The notes: a model not told the origin generated them from the letters alone. Positions 45,952-56,101 are shown, numbered from the stretch's first letter. The stretch: DNA of 64,000 nucleotides from Bradyrhizobium amphicarpaeae (GCF_002266435.3 NZ_CP029426.2:4122001-4186000), one strand, 5' to 3'. Made by a program: numbers and translations.

Positions 45952-48237
45952 TCATCCATTGACACGTTCGACTTTGGCGACGACCGCCTTCGCGCGCAGT
46001 TGGGCCAGGATCGCGCTCAAATGTTTCAAATCGTAGACTTCGAGATCGATCGTCGTTTCCGTGAAGTCCGGTGAGCGGCGCTGCATGCTGATGTTGTCGA
46101 TGTTGCCGTCGTGCTCGGCGATCACAGTCGCGATCTGCGCCAGCGCGCCGGGCTCGTTGACGTTCTCGACCCTGATGCGGGCGGGGAAGCGCTGCGGCGC
46201 GGAGTCCTCGATGTCCCAGCGGACGTCGAGCCAGCGCTCCGGCTCCTCCTCGAAATCCTTCAGCGCCGGCGCCTGGATCGGGTAGATCGTGATGCCTTCG
46301 CCGGGCGTGACGATGCCGACGATGCGATCACCCGGCACCGCGCCGCCGTTCGGCGCGAACTTGATCGGCAGGTCGGAATTGATGCCGCGGATCGGGATCG
46401 CGACCGGGCTGCGCGGCGGCTCCGACGACTTCTCCTTGAGCTTGGCGGCGAGCCCCTTCTTGACGCCGTAGCGCGCGATGCGCTCCTCCTTGTAGTCGGG
46501 ATACATCGCCCGCGCGACGTGGGAGGCCTTGATCTCGCCGCGCCCCACGGCCGCCATCACGTCCTCGATCGAGGTCCGCGCCAGCCGCGGCAGCGCGCCC
46601 TTGAGCTTATCGTCGGCGTATTCGATCTTGGCGCGCTCGAACAGGCGCTCGACGATGCGGCGGCCGAGGCCGGCATATTGATCGCGCACGGCGGTCCGGG
46701 TGGCGCGGCGGATCGCGGCGCGGGCCTTGCCGGTGACCGCCAGCGTCTCCCAGGCCGAAGGCGGCGCCGATTGCGCTTCCGAAGTCAGCACCTCGACCTC
46801 GTCGCCGTTCTGCAGCTCCGAGGACAGCGGCGCGAACTGGCCGTTGATCTTGCAGCCCACCGCGCTGTTGCCGACGTCGGTATGGACGGCATAGGCGAAG
46901 TCGATCACGTTGGCGTGGCGCGGCAGCGCGATCAGCTTGCCCTTCGGGGTGAAGCAGAACACCTGATCGTGGAACAGCTCGAGCTTGGTATGCTCGAGGA
47001 ATTCCTCCGGGTTGGCGCTCTCCGAGAGGATGCCGATGGTGTGGCGCAGCCAGGCGAAAGCGTTGGATTCGCGCTTGAGGAATTCGTTCGGCGACCCGAC
47101 GCCCTCCTTGTAGAACACGTGCGCGGCGATGCCGCGCTCGGCGATCTGGTCCATCGCCTCGGTGCGGATCTGCAGCTCGACGCGCTGGTTGCCGGGGCCG
47201 ATCACCGTGGTGTGGATCGAGCGGTAGTCGTTCTGCTTCGGCGTCGAGATGTAGTCCTTGAAGCGCCCGGGCACGACCGGCCAGGTGGTGTGGACGATGC
47301 CGAGCGCGCGATAGCAGGCCTCGATGTCGTTGACGACCAGGCGGAAGCCGAAGATGTCGGACAATTGCTCGAAGCCGACCGACTTGCGCTCCATCTTGGT
47401 CCAGATCGAGAACGGCTTCTTGCGGCGGCCATAGACCCGTGCCCCCAGGCCCCTGTGGCGCAGATTGTTGGAGAGCTGGTCCTCGATCTCGCCGATCAGG
47501 TTGCGGTTGCGTTCGGCGAGCGCATCGAGGCGCTGCATCACGACCGAATAGGCTTCGGGATCGAGGGTGCGGAAGGACAGATCCTCCAGCTCCTCGCGCA
47601 TTTCCTGCATGCCCATGCGCCCCGCGAGCGGCGCATAGATGTCGAGCGTCTCCTCGGCGATGCGGCGGCGCGATTCCGTCGGCACGAAGTCCAGCGTCCG
47701 CATGTTGTGCAGGCGGTCGGCGAGCTTGACCAGGAGCACGCGGACATCGTCGGCAATGGCCAGCAACAATTTGCGCAGGTTCTCGGCCTGCTTGGCCTCC
47801 CGCGACACCAGTTCGAGCCGCTTCAGCTTGGTCAGGCCCTCGACCAGCGCGCCGATCTCCGGCCCGAAGATCTGGTCGATCTCGGCCCGCGTCGCCTCGG
47901 TGTCCTCGATGGTGTCGTGGAGCAGCGCGGCCACGATGGTGGCGTCGTCGAGCTTCAGGTCCGTGAGAATCGCCGCCACTTCGAGCGGATGCGAGAAATA
48001 CGGATCGCCCGAGGCGCGGGTCTGCGAGCCGTGCGCCTTCATGGCGTAGACATAGGCGCGGTTCAGCAGGTCTTCGTTGGTGTTGGGGTTGTAGGACCTG
48101 ACACGCTCGACGAGGTCATATTGACGCATCATGCGCGCGCGGGGCTTGGCCGGGCGCGCGACCGGCGCAGTCGGGGCCACGGCAACCGATTCGGTTGCGG
48201 CCTGCATCTGCGTGGATCTGCGGCGCCGATAGACCAT
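45952..48237 (-). CDS. rsh: RelA/SpoT-type (p)ppGpp synthetase/hydrolase (Rsh)
   Basis: Rsh makes and degrades (p)ppGpp, the stringent-response alarmone. The 761-residue protein has a HD-type hydrolase domain (YFSHPLEVAAILTDL, ALLHDTIEDT) and the synthetase domain (about 270-390, with FKDYISTPKQNDYRSIHTTV). A TGS domain (FCFTPKGKLIALPRHANVIDF) and a C-terminal ACT domain follow. Both halves look intact, so it should be bifunctional. It is downstream of rpoZ with a strong terminator between them. ORF start chosen at 48237; M36 (MMRQYDLVERVR) is an alternative. Confidence 0.95.
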   Translation of the reverse strand: MVYRRRRSTQMQAATESVAVAPTAPVARPAKPRARMMRQYDLVERVRSYNPNTNEDLLNRAYVYAMKAHGSQTRASGDPYFSHPLEVAAILTDLKLDDATIVAALLHDTIEDTEATRAEIDQIFGPEIGALVEGLTKLKRLELVSREAKQAENLRKLLLAIADDVRVLLVKLADRLHNMRTLDFVPTESRRRIAEETLDIYAPLAGRMGMQEMREELEDLSFRTLDPEAYSVVMQRLDALAERNRNLIGEIEDQLSNNLRHRGLGARVYGRRKKPFSIWTKMERKSVGFEQLSDIFGFRLVVNDIEACYRALGIVHTTWPVVPGRFKDYISTPKQNDYRSIHTTVIGPGNQRVELQIRTEAMDQIAERGIAAHVFYKEGVGSPNEFLKRESNAFAWLRHTIGILSESANPEEFLEHTKLELFHDQVFCFTPKGKLIALPRHANVIDFAYAVHTDVGNSAVGCKINGQFAPLSSELQNGDEVEVLTSEAQSAPPSAWETLAVTGKARAAIRRATRTAVRDQYAGLGRRIVERLFERAKIEYADDKLKGALPRLARTSIEDVMAAVGRGEIKASHVARAMYPDYKEERIARYGVKKGLAAKLKEKSSEPPRSPVAIPIRGINSDLPIKFAPNGGAVPGDRIVGIVTPGEGITIYPIQAPALKDFEEEPERWLDVRWDIEDSAPQRFPARIRVENVNEPGALAQIATVIAEHDGNIDNISMQRRSPDFTETTIDLEVYDLKHLSAILAQLRAKAVVAKVERVNG

Positions 48238-48376
48238 CCCGTCCTGCCTTCAAACGGGCCTGGGCCTGCCCGTTGTATACATCTTAGCGCCGATCGCGCT
48301 TGTGTCCGATCAATTCAGTGACAGGACGCATCGCCAACCGCAACGTCATGGTAACCACGAAAACGTCAACAAAAGC

Positions 48377-48404
48377 AAAGGCCCGAACAATGGTTCGGGC
48401 CTTT
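48377..48404 (-). terminator. Rho-independent terminator downstream of rpoZ
   Basis: A perfect 12-base stem (AAAGGCCCGAAC with GTTCGGGCCTTT) with a 4-base loop, followed on the minus strand by GCTTTTG. It lies 39 bases past the rpoZ stop and ahead of rsh. That suggests rsh has its own promoter or depends on readthrough. Confidence 0.8.
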
Positions 48405-48442
48405 GATAAGATCACAAGACATCGACGATCGCGACGGACGAT

Positions 48443-48835
48443 TTACTCGTCTTCCTCGGGCTGCTCCTCGGGCGGCGCAAGGCCTTCGAGGCCCTTCAGA
48501 AGCTCCTCTTCGGTCATGCGCTCGACGGCGACTTCGGTATCGTCCGCATCGACGCTCGCGCCTGCGGAACCGATCAGCGGCACCGTATCGGGCTCGGGCT
48601 CGTCGACCTCGACGAACTTCTGGAGCGAGTGCACCAGCTCCTCGCGGAGGTCCTCGGGCGAAATCGTCGTGTCAGCAATTTCGCGCAAAGACACAACAGG
48701 GTTCTTGTCGTTATCGCGGTCAACCGTTAGTTGTGATCCGGACGAAATCATGCGGGCACGGTGGGCGGCCAGCAGGACCAGGTCAAACCGGTTGTCGACC
48801 TTGTCGATACAATCTTCTACGGTGACGCGAGCCAT
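48443..48835 (-). CDS. rpoZ: DNA-directed RNA polymerase omega subunit
   Basis: RpoZ promotes assembly of RNA polymerase and mediates ppGpp effects. The 130-residue protein starts [20 protein letters not shown], the family signature, with [11 protein letters not shown] next. The C-terminal part is acidic and longer than in E. coli, as usual in Alphaproteobacteria (ends EEQPEEDE). It lies just upstream of rsh, the standard rpoZ-spoT pairing, and its terminator follows. Confidence 0.96.
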   Translation of the reverse strand: MARVTVEDCIDKVDNRFDLVLLAAHRARMISSGSQLTVDRDNDKNPVVSLREIADTTISPEDLREELVHSLQKFVEVDEPEPDTVPLIGSAGASVDADDTEVAVERMTEEELLKGLEGLAPPEEQPEEDE

Positions 48836-49164
48836 GGACTGTCGCTCCGTTGTGGGTGGGACGAAATATGTGGATGATTGGGGCTAGTTATAGGGGCTGG
48901 GGCGGTTTCGCAAGGCCAAATTGTGATTTGGCCTCGCCAAACGGCTCTGCTACCCCCACATTGGGGCTGGGATGGGTGGTGTCCCGGGCTGCCATCGAGG
49001 GCGGCGCCGGGTGTATGCAAGTCCGTCATAACTATACCTTGATTGCCCCGACTTCTCCGGATGTGCGGTTTCGACGGGTCTCAGCGGCACTCTAGAAATG
49101 CGCGGCCTGCTGTCGCCGCGCCAACAATAAAACATCAATCACGAACACTACGCGAGCAAACTGA
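48836..49164. other. Intergenic stretch between rpoZ and the NYN-domain gene
   Basis: About 330 bases. It should contain the divergent promoters of rpoZ and the NYN-domain gene. I see no gene and no recognisable RNA family; a tmRNA-like sequence was looked for and not found. Confidence 0.5.
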
Positions 49165-49812
49165 ATGTCACCTTCCTCTACCGACAAGATCGCGCTCTTC
49201 ATCGACGGAGCCAATCTCTACGCGACCGCGAAGACTCTGGGCTTCGACATCGATTACAAGCGCCTCCTGAAGGAGTTTCAGAGCCGCGGGACGCTGCTCC
49301 GGGCGTTCTACTACACCGCGATCATCGAGGATCAGGAATACTCCTCGATCCGCCCGCTGATCGACTGGCTGGATTACAACGGCTACACCGTCGTGACCAA
49401 GGCGACCAAGGAGTTCATCGACGCCTCCGGCCGCCGTAAGGTCAAGGGCAACATGGACATCGAGCTCGCCGTGGACGCCATGGAGCTTGCCGAGCACATC
49501 GACCAGATGGTGCTGTTCTCCGGTGACGGCGACTTCCGCTCCCTGGTCGAGGCCGTGCAGCGCCGCGGCGTGCGGGTCACGGTGATCTCCACCATCGCCA
49601 GCCAGCCGCCGATGATCGCCGACGAGCTGCGCCGCCAGGCCGACGTCTTCACCGATCTCGTCGAGCTGCAATCCAAGCTCGGCCGCGACCCGTCCGAACG
49701 CCCCGCCCCGCGTGACCGCGGCGAGCGTGGTGAGGGACGCCACCACGCCCCGCAATTCCTCCAGCGCGCAACCACGATGGCGCCGAGGGGCGATGTCGAC
49801 TTCGAGGAGTGA
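49165..49812 (+). CDS. NYN-domain protein (LabA/DUF88 family)
   Basis: The 215-residue protein is a PIN-like NYN-domain nuclease fold protein. Residues 1-170 have ALFIDGANLYATAKTLG near the start, the KGNMDIELAVDAMELA segment and FSGDGDFRSLVEAVQRRG. The acidic residues of these motifs are typical of the metal site. The tail is Arg-rich (ERPAPRDRGERGEGRHH). It probably binds or cleaves RNA, which is inference from family. Its end overlaps the next gene by 20 bases. Confidence 0.88.
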   Translation: MSPSSTDKIALFIDGANLYATAKTLGFDIDYKRLLKEFQSRGTLLRAFYYTAIIEDQEYSSIRPLIDWLDYNGYTVVTKATKEFIDASGRRKVKGNMDIELAVDAMELAEHIDQMVLFSGDGDFRSLVEAVQRRGVRVTVISTIASQPPMIADELRRQADVFTDLVELQSKLGRDPSERPAPRDRGERGEGRHHAPQFLQRATTMAPRGDVDFEE

Positions 49813-50467
49813 GGCGGCACGGCTCAGCCGCCAGTCTCCCAACGTCGTTCCCGACCGTGATTGTCCGCTCTGCCCGCGCCTGGTCGCCTTTCGCGAAGCG
49901 AACCGGGCGCGCGAGCCGTTATGGCACAATGCGCCGGTTGCGCCCTTCGGCGACATCAAGGCCCGCCTGTTGATCGTCGGCCTTGCGCCGGGGATGCAGG
50001 GCGCCAATCGCACGGGGCGGCCGTTCACCGGCGATTATGCCGGTGACCTGCTCTACGCCACGCTGCTTGAATATGGCTTTGCCAAGGGCACCTATCATGC
50101 CCGTCCCGATGACGGACTGAAGCTGGTCGACTGCCGTATCGCCAACGCAGTGCATTGCGTTCCGCCGCAGAACAAGCCGCTGCCGGTCGAGATCAACACC
50201 TGCCGGCAATTTCTGGTGGCGAATCTCGAGACGATGCCGAAGCTGCGCGCGATCATCGCACTCGGGCGGATTGCGCACGACAGCGTGCTCAAGCCGCTGA
50301 AGCTGAAAGCCTCCCAGGCCCCCTTCGGCCACGGCGCCGTGCATCAGGCCGGCGCGTTCAAGCTCTACGACAGCTACCACTGCTCGCGCTACAACACGAA
50401 CACGGGTGTGCTGACGCCGGACATGTTCAGGAGCGTGTTCGCCAAGGTGAAGGCGGATCTCGATTAG
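49793..50467 (+). CDS. Uracil-DNA glycosylase family 5 (UDGb-like) with iron-sulfur cluster
   Basis: The 224-residue protein removes uracil or other deaminated bases from DNA. It has the family 5 motif GLAPGMQGANRTGRPFTGD and the four cysteines C24, C27, C122 and C137 that hold a 4Fe-4S cluster (DCPLCPRL, HCVPPQNK, NTC). The ATG at 49793 lies inside the NYN gene's last 20 bases, so translation is coupled. The end overlaps the convergent peroxiredoxin gene by four bases. Confidence 0.88.
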   Translation: MSTSRSEAARLSRQSPNVVPDRDCPLCPRLVAFREANRAREPLWHNAPVAPFGDIKARLLIVGLAPGMQGANRTGRPFTGDYAGDLLYATLLEYGFAKGTYHARPDDGLKLVDCRIANAVHCVPPQNKPLPVEINTCRQFLVANLETMPKLRAIIALGRIAHDSVLKPLKLKASQAPFGHGAVHQAGAFKLYDSYHCSRYNTNTGVLTPDMFRSVFAKVKADLD

Positions 50468-51045
50468 CTTTTGGCCGGATTGGCCTTCAGCCAGTCCAGC
50501 ACGTCGCCTGCGTTCCGGTCGGGCGGAAACACCGGGTAGAACACGTGCGTTATCCTGCCGTCGTCGACGATCAGCGCGAGGCGCTTGATCAGCGTGAGGT
50601 CCGCGACCTCCATGGTCGGCAGATTCAGGGCGCGCGTCAGCGCCAGCTTCTCGTCCGAGAGGACCGGAAACGGCAGATGCAGCCGCGACGCCATCTCGGT
50701 CTGGTAGGCATTGCTCTGCGTCGAAAGACCGAACACCTGCGCCGCGCCGGCGGCCTTCAGCTCGGCGAACAGATCGCGAAACGCGCAGGTCTGCGGCGTG
50801 CAACCGCGCGCGCCTGGAATCATGTCCCAATCGTCGACCAACGAAATCTTGCCGGGTTCGCCGGTGCGGGGATACGCGAACACCACGGTCCGGCCGCGCA
50901 GCGTCGACAGCGTCACCGAGGTGTCGTCGGTCGCGAGCAGGCCGATTGGCGGCAGCGTCTTGCCGGTCAGGTGCGCGGCGCCGCCGTCGTCTTCAGGGGC
51001 GGGAATCTTGCTCCAATCGACCTCGAGCAGGTTGCGCTGGTTCAT
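50464..51045 (-). CDS. Peroxiredoxin (AhpC/TSA, PrxQ-like)
   Basis: The 193-residue protein reduces peroxides with a pair of cysteines five residues apart: C82 and C87 in GARGCTPQTCAFRD, the arrangement of PrxQ-type enzymes. It follows the thioredoxin-fold order (VVFAYPRTG before the cysteines, VFGLSTQSNAYQ after). It has no signal peptide. The gene is convergent with the glycosylase gene and downstream of smpB on the same strand. Confidence 0.88.
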   Translation of the reverse strand: MNQRNLLEVDWSKIPAPEDDGGAAHLTGKTLPPIGLLATDDTSVTLSTLRGRTVVFAYPRTGEPGKISLVDDWDMIPGARGCTPQTCAFRDLFAELKAAGAAQVFGLSTQSNAYQTEMASRLHLPFPVLSDEKLALTRALNLPTMEVADLTLIKRLALIVDDGRITHVFYPVFPPDRNAGDVLDWLKANPAKS

Positions 51046-51049
51046 CTCG

Positions 51050-51523
51050 CTATCCCCTCGCCCGCATCAGGCGGCCCTTCTCCCGGCTCCAGTCGCGCTT
51101 CTTCTCGGTCTCGCGCTTGTCGTGCAGCTTCTTGCCTTTTGCAACTGCCAGCTGCAATTTAGCGCGGCCCCGCTCGTTGAAGTAGAGCTTGAGCGGGATC
51201 AGCGTCATGCCCTCGCGGTCGACGGCGCCCATCAGCTTGTTGATCTGCTTGCGATGGAGCAGCAGCTTTCGCGGCCGCTTGGGCTCGTGATTGAAGCGGT
51301 TTCCTTGCAGATATTCGGGAATGGTGGCGTTGATCAGCCAGATCTCGCCGTCCTTGGAGTCGGCGTAGGATTCCGCGATCGTGCTCTTGCCGTTGCGGAT
51401 CGACTTCACCTCGGTGCCGGTCAGCGCAATACCCGCCTCGATCGTATCCTCGATCGCATAGTTGAAGCGGGCCTTGCGATTTTCCGCCATGACCTTGATC
51501 GGACGTTCGTTCTTATCAGCCAT
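51050..51523 (-). CDS. smpB: SsrA-binding protein SmpB
   Basis: SmpB binds tmRNA and directs it to stalled ribosomes in trans-translation. The 157-residue protein has [19 protein letters not shown] at the start and a basic C-terminal tail ending [14 protein letters not shown], which is needed for ribosome entry. Its stop is five bases from the start of the peroxiredoxin gene. The tmRNA gene itself was not found in this window. Confidence 0.95.
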   Translation of the reverse strand: MADKNERPIKVMAENRKARFNYAIEDTIEAGIALTGTEVKSIRNGKSTIAESYADSKDGEIWLINATIPEYLQGNRFNHEPKRPRKLLLHRKQINKLMGAVDREGMTLIPLKLYFNERGRAKLQLAVAKGKKLHDKRETEKKRDWSREKGRLMRARG

Positions 51524-51582
51524 GGCGATGGGACCTGAGCGCGATGCGCGGCGATGTTAACAGTTTGGATGAAGCGCGCGCG

Positions 51583-52023
51583 TCACTTCTTGAGGAGATC
51601 GCGGATCTCGGTCAGCAACACCACCTCCGCCGACGGCTTCGGCGGCTCCGCGGGCTTGGTCTCCTCCTTCCGCTTCAGAGTGTTCATGGCGCGGATCACC
51701 AGGAACAGCACGAAGGCGACGATGATGAAGTTGATCGTCAGCGTCAGGAAGCTACCGTAAGCAAGTACGGCGCCTTGCTTTTTCGCATCCGCTAAGTTGG
51801 TGGCGGTCACCGCCTTCGACAAGGGGGCGAAGTAGTTCGAGAAGTCGAGGCCGCCGGTCGCCGCGCCGATGATCGGCATGATGATGTCACCGACCAGCGA
51901 GGTGACGATGGCGCCGAAGGCCGCGCCGATGATGACGCCGACCGCGAGATCGACGACGTTGCCCTTCATTGCGAATTCGCGGAACTCCGTGAGCATCCGC
52001 CTGCCCTTGTCGTCAACGCTCAT
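51583..52023 (-). CDS. mscL: Large-conductance mechanosensitive channel
   Basis: MscL opens under membrane tension and protects from hypo-osmotic shock. The 146-residue protein has the conserved N-terminal [20 protein letters not shown] in the first membrane helix and [19 protein letters not shown] in the second. A charged cytosolic helix at the C-terminus includes [11 protein letters not shown]. The ATG at 52023 has GGGAGG six bases upstream, which supports it over an internal ATG at codon 10. It lies between dapA and smpB. Confidence 0.95.
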   Translation of the reverse strand: MSVDDKGRRMLTEFREFAMKGNVVDLAVGVIIGAAFGAIVTSLVGDIIMPIIGAATGGLDFSNYFAPLSKAVTATNLADAKKQGAVLAYGSFLTLTINFIIVAFVLFLVIRAMNTLKRKEETKPAEPPKPSAEVVLLTEIRDLLKK

Positions 52024-52050
52024 GAACGGCCTCCCGGCTTGGTCACCCCA

Positions 52051-52941
52051 TCAGTTGATCAGGCCAGCGTGCACCATGGCGCTGCGAACGGCAACGCGGG
52101 TCGGCTCGGTGACCGGAACCATCGGCAGCCGCAGCGTCTCGTCGAGCTTGCCGAGCAGCGACATCGCGTACTTGATCGGCGCCGGGTTGCTCTCGATGAA
52201 GAGGTTGTTGTGCAGCGGCATCAGCTTGTCGTGAATCTTCAGCGCGGTGGCATGGTCCCCCCTGGCCCAGGCGGCCTGGAATTCCGAGCACAGGCGCGGT
52301 GCGACGTTCGAGGTCACCGAGATGCAGCCATGGCCACCATGAGCCATGTAGCCGATGATGGTCGCGTCCTCGCCCGAAAGCTGGTTGAAATCCTCGCCCA
52401 TCGCCGCGCGCTGCTGCGACACGCGCACCATGCTGGCGGTGGCGTCCTTGACGCCGGCGATGTTCTTCAGCTCCCACAGCCTCGTCATGGTGTCGACCGA
52501 CATGTCGATCACCGAGCGCGGCGGGATGTTATAGATGATGATCGGAATGCCGATCGCGTCGTTGATGGCCTTGAAGTGCTGGTACATGCCTTCCTGGGTC
52601 GGCTTGTTGTAGTATGGCGTCACCACGAGCACGGCGTTCGCGCCCGCCTTCTCGGCGTGCTGGGCGAGTTCGATCGCCTCCTTGGTCGAGTTGGAGCCGG
52701 CACCCGCGATCACGGGCACGCGGCCCTTGGCTTCAGCGATGCACCATTCGACCACCTTCTTGTGCTCGTCATGGCTGAGCGTCGGGCTCTCGCCGGTGGT
52801 GCCGACCGGGACCAGGCCGTTGGTGCCCTCCGAAATCTGCCAGTTGACCAGGGATCGAAATGCCGCCTCATCCAGCGAGCCGTTCTTGAACGGTGTGACC
52901 AAGGCGGTGAAGGACCCCCGGAATTTCGTCTTGGCTGCCAT
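52051..52941 (-). CDS. dapA: 4-hydroxy-tetrahydrodipicolinate synthase
   Basis: DapA condenses pyruvate with aspartate semialdehyde in lysine and diaminopimelate synthesis. The 296-residue TIM-barrel protein has the [14 protein letters not shown] segment, the tyrosine Y137 in [10 protein letters not shown] and the Schiff-base lysine K165 in GVKDATASM. The ATG at 52941 has GGAGGAAG upstream. Further in-frame sequence upstream does not resemble the family and was left out. Confidence 0.96.
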   Translation of the reverse strand: MAAKTKFRGSFTALVTPFKNGSLDEAAFRSLVNWQISEGTNGLVPVGTTGESPTLSHDEHKKVVEWCIAEAKGRVPVIAGAGSNSTKEAIELAQHAEKAGANAVLVVTPYYNKPTQEGMYQHFKAINDAIGIPIIIYNIPPRSVIDMSVDTMTRLWELKNIAGVKDATASMVRVSQQRAAMGEDFNQLSGEDATIIGYMAHGGHGCISVTSNVAPRLCSEFQAAWARGDHATALKIHDKLMPLHNNLFIESNPAPIKYAMSLLGKLDETLRLPMVPVTEPTRVAVRSAMVHAGLIN

Positions 52942-53182
52942 GGACTTCCTCCGTACGCGGCTATCTCTTGAGCAAGCCCCTTTCATATCGGGTCTATCCC
53001 GTCGGTAAAAGGCCCGCTTCCGTGTGACGCACCGTTTAGGCCGCGATTTTGCCGCGGTGGTGGTGCAAACCGGGCGGCGGTAAGCGGCTGTTGGTATTTT
53101 GTCCGCATATTCAATCAAATACAGCTAGATCTTGTACAGGTAGGTCTTGGGCCAGTTGACTGATTCGGGGCGACGAAACGCC

Positions 53183-55654
53183 GTGACCTCATTCCCTCGT
53201 GCCGCTTGGCGATCCACCGGTCTGATCCTGTGCCTGATGGCAGGGCTGACGGTCGGCTGCGCCGCCTTGGCCAAATCAAATGAGACGAGCGCGGACGCGG
53301 GCAAGGACACCGCGAAGCCAGCCGGCAAGACCCCCAGCAAGGACACCACGAAGGGCGCGTCCAAGGGAACCGGCAAGGAAACTGCGAAAGACGCGGCCAA
53401 AGGAGCAAGCCAGGGGGCGAGCAAAGGCGCAAGCAAGGGTGCCGCCGGCGCTCCGGCCAAGGACGCTGCGAAGAAACCGGCCAAGGAGACCGGCAAGGAC
53501 GCCGGCAAGAGCGCCGGAAAAGAGCCCGCGAAGGACAAGCCCAAGCCTGCCGCAGCTGCAGCTGCGCCGAAATCGCATCCGACCGCCAGCGGCTCGCCGC
53601 CGAAAACCGCACCCGCGCCGGCCGTCACCGCCGTCAGACCTTCCGCACCCGCCGCCAAGCCGGCCGTGGCCCCTGTGCTGGCGCCGGCGACCCGCCAGCA
53701 TGCCGCGCCGCGCAAGCCGGTCATACCGGCCGCGGTCGCTGCGACGTCCTCGACCCCGCAGGGTGACAAGGATGCGCTGGAGAGCGTCATTGAGCTCGTG
53801 CGCAAGCGCAAGGCGGGTGACGCCAGCAACGTCGCAGCAGGCATCTCGGATCCGGTCGCGCGAAAACTCGCGGAGTGGATCATCCTGCGCAGCGAGGACA
53901 ATGGCGCGACCGTGGAGCGCTACCGCGCCTTCCTCTCCGCCAATCCGAGCTGGCCGTCGCAGACCTTCCTGCGCCGGCGCCTGGAAGCTGCGATGTGGGA
54001 CGACAGGCGCGACGATTCCGTTGCGTGGTCGTGGTTCGAGAACGAATCTCCTGTGTCCGCCAAGGGCCGCTTCACGCTCGCCAAGGCGATGCTGGCGCGC
54101 GGCGACCGCGGCAACGCCGAGCGGCTGGTGCGCGAGGCCTGGCGCAGCGATCCGATGTCCGAGGACACCGAGAACAATGCGCTCGACCAGTTCGGCGCCC
54201 TGCTGACGCCTGGCGACCAGAAGGCGCGGATGGACACCCTACTCTATGGCAGCGAGAATGAGGCCGCGATGCGCGCCGCAATGCGCCTCGGCGCCGGCTA
54301 TGTCGCGCTCGCCAGGGCCCGCATCGCCGCCGTCAAGAAAGCGCCCAACGCGCGCGCGCTGCTCGACGCCGTGCCGCGCGAGTTGCACAACGATCCCGGC
54401 TTCATCTTCAGCAAGATCCAGTTGCTGCGCCGCGAGGAGAAATTCGCCGAGGCGGCGCAGCTCATGCTGTCCGCGCCGAAGGATCCGGGTCGTCTCCACA
54501 ATCTCGACGAATGGTGGATCGAGCGGCGCCTCCTCGCGCGCAAGATGATCGACACCGAGGAATTCCGGAGCGCCTATCTGATCGCGCGCGACGCCGCACT
54601 GCCCTCGCGCGACATCTACAAGACCGAGCAGGAGTTCACGGCCGGGTGGATCGCGCTGCGCTTTCTCAACGACCCCGCAGCCGCCACCCAGCATTTCGCC
54701 CGGATCGGCGTCGGTAGCGTCAATCCGACCGCGCTGGCGCGTGCCGGCTATTGGCAGGGCCGCGCCGCGGAAGCCGCGGGGCGCCAGCAGGAGGCGCGCA
54801 ACGCCTATGCCCGCGCCGCCGAACAGTCGACCAGCTATTACGGCCAGCTCGCCCGGGCCAAGCTCGGCCTGCCGCAGATCGAGCTCAACAGCCAGCCGCG
54901 CGGCCGCGGCGCCGAACGGCTGGAGATCGTGCGCGCCGCGCAACTGCTCTACGAGCTCGACGAGCGCGAGATGGCGATACCGCTGCTGGCCGACATGGGC
55001 GAGAACGGCGATCCCGAAGCGCTCGTCGGCCTTGGCGAGCTGACACAGCGCTACAACGACGCGCGCGGGATGCTGCTGCTCGGCAAGGGCGCGCTCAATC
55101 GCGGCCTGCCGTTCGACTTCTACGCCTACCCCGTCAACGGCATTCCGCAGTTCACGCCGATCGGTCCCGACGTCGAGCGCAGTATCGTCTATGCGATCGC
55201 GCGGCAGGAGAGCGCCTTCAATCCCCGTGTTGTTTCGCCGGCGCAGGCCTACGGCCTGATGCAGGTGACGCCCGACGCCGCGCGCTATGTCTGCAAGCGG
55301 CACGGCGCGACCTACGATCTGGGGCGGCTGAAGAACGATTCGGTCTACAACGCCACGCTCGGCTCGGCCGAGCTCGGCGGACTGCTCGAGGATTATCGCG
55401 GCTCCTACATCATGACCTTCGCCGCCTACAATGCCGGCCGCGGCAGCGTGAGGAAGTGGGTCGAGCGCTACGGCGATCCGCGTGACCCCAAGGTCGATGC
55501 GGTCGACTGGGTCGAGCTGATTCCGTTCTCCGAGACGCGCAATTACGTGCAGCGGATCATGGAGAACCTGCAGGTCTACCGGGCCCGCTTCGGCGGCGGC
55601 ACGCGCCTGCAGATCGAGGCCGATCTGCGCCGCGGCGCCGGCAGCGTGGAATAG
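53183..55654 (+). CDS. Soluble lytic murein transglycosylase with low-complexity N-terminal linker
   Basis: The protein (823 residues from the GTG at 53183) cleaves peptidoglycan in the periplasm. It has a signal-like N-terminus with a cysteine (GLTVGCAALA) that may be lipidated. A Lys/Ala/Gly-rich linker of about 150 residues (KGASKGTGKETAKDAAKGAS) follows. The large alpha-helical superhelix domain comes next, and then the catalytic domain with E676 in ARQESAFNPRVVSPAQAYGL. The DNA frame is open upstream to a TTG at 53147. The GTG gives a better signal peptide. The gene is divergent from dapA. Confidence 0.88.
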   Translation: MTSFPRAAWRSTGLILCLMAGLTVGCAALAKSNETSADAGKDTAKPAGKTPSKDTTKGASKGTGKETAKDAAKGASQGASKGASKGAAGAPAKDAAKKPAKETGKDAGKSAGKEPAKDKPKPAAAAAAPKSHPTASGSPPKTAPAPAVTAVRPSAPAAKPAVAPVLAPATRQHAAPRKPVIPAAVAATSSTPQGDKDALESVIELVRKRKAGDASNVAAGISDPVARKLAEWIILRSEDNGATVERYRAFLSANPSWPSQTFLRRRLEAAMWDDRRDDSVAWSWFENESPVSAKGRFTLAKAMLARGDRGNAERLVREAWRSDPMSEDTENNALDQFGALLTPGDQKARMDTLLYGSENEAAMRAAMRLGAGYVALARARIAAVKKAPNARALLDAVPRELHNDPGFIFSKIQLLRREEKFAEAAQLMLSAPKDPGRLHNLDEWWIERRLLARKMIDTEEFRSAYLIARDAALPSRDIYKTEQEFTAGWIALRFLNDPAAATQHFARIGVGSVNPTALARAGYWQGRAAEAAGRQQEARNAYARAAEQSTSYYGQLARAKLGLPQIELNSQPRGRGAERLEIVRAAQLLYELDEREMAIPLLADMGENGDPEALVGLGELTQRYNDARGMLLLGKGALNRGLPFDFYAYPVNGIPQFTPIGPDVERSIVYAIARQESAFNPRVVSPAQAYGLMQVTPDAARYVCKRHGATYDLGRLKNDSVYNATLGSAELGGLLEDYRGSYIMTFAAYNAGRGSVRKWVERYGDPRDPKVDAVDWVELIPFSETRNYVQRIMENLQVYRARFGGGTRLQIEADLRRGAGSVE

Positions 55655-56101
55655 CGATCCGCGCCTCGATTCGCAGCCGCGCGCTGGGGTGGCGAGCGCT
55701 GTCTTGCCTGGACCTGAGCCGCCGAAGCATATCCGGAGATCCAAGGCGATTCTCAGAAGGCGATCCTCCGAAGGCGATCCTCAGGCGGGCCCTCCTCGAC
55801 GCATTCCTTCGACGCTGCGACAGGTTGTTGCTGTCAGATCGGCACGCTCGCCGTTGCCTCGCGGTGCAGATAAAGGCGCCTGTCGCCTTCGCTGCAAAGG
55901 CAGATCAGCGAGGCGTTTGCGCAGGCACGCCGGCCATCGGCAATCCTCCGCCTGAGCGCCACTGTCAGCGACGGCAAGCACGGGGCTCCCCTCTTCCGCT
56001 ACGGCTTCCATCAGATACCAGCGACGTCCGACCAACCGAGAGCGACGCGCCAACTTGGCCCGTTGCGCGAAGCGAGACAGCAAGCAACGCGGCAAAAGAA
56101 A
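55655..56101. other. Gene-free stretch between the transglycosylase and porin genes
   Basis: About 450 bases. Near 55738-55790 GGCGATCCTC-type sequence is repeated three times within 50 bases. A minus-strand frame (55781-56095) has no ribosome binding site that I can see and is not called. The porin terminator follows. Confidence 0.55.

Noticed and set aside
48836..49164. Possible tmRNA or other small RNA near rpoZ
   Set aside because: No tag reading frame of the expected type and no tRNA-like ends were seen.
55781..56095. Minus-strand frame of 104 codons after the porin gene
   Set aside because: No ribosome binding site, overlaps the terminator region, and no family resemblance.
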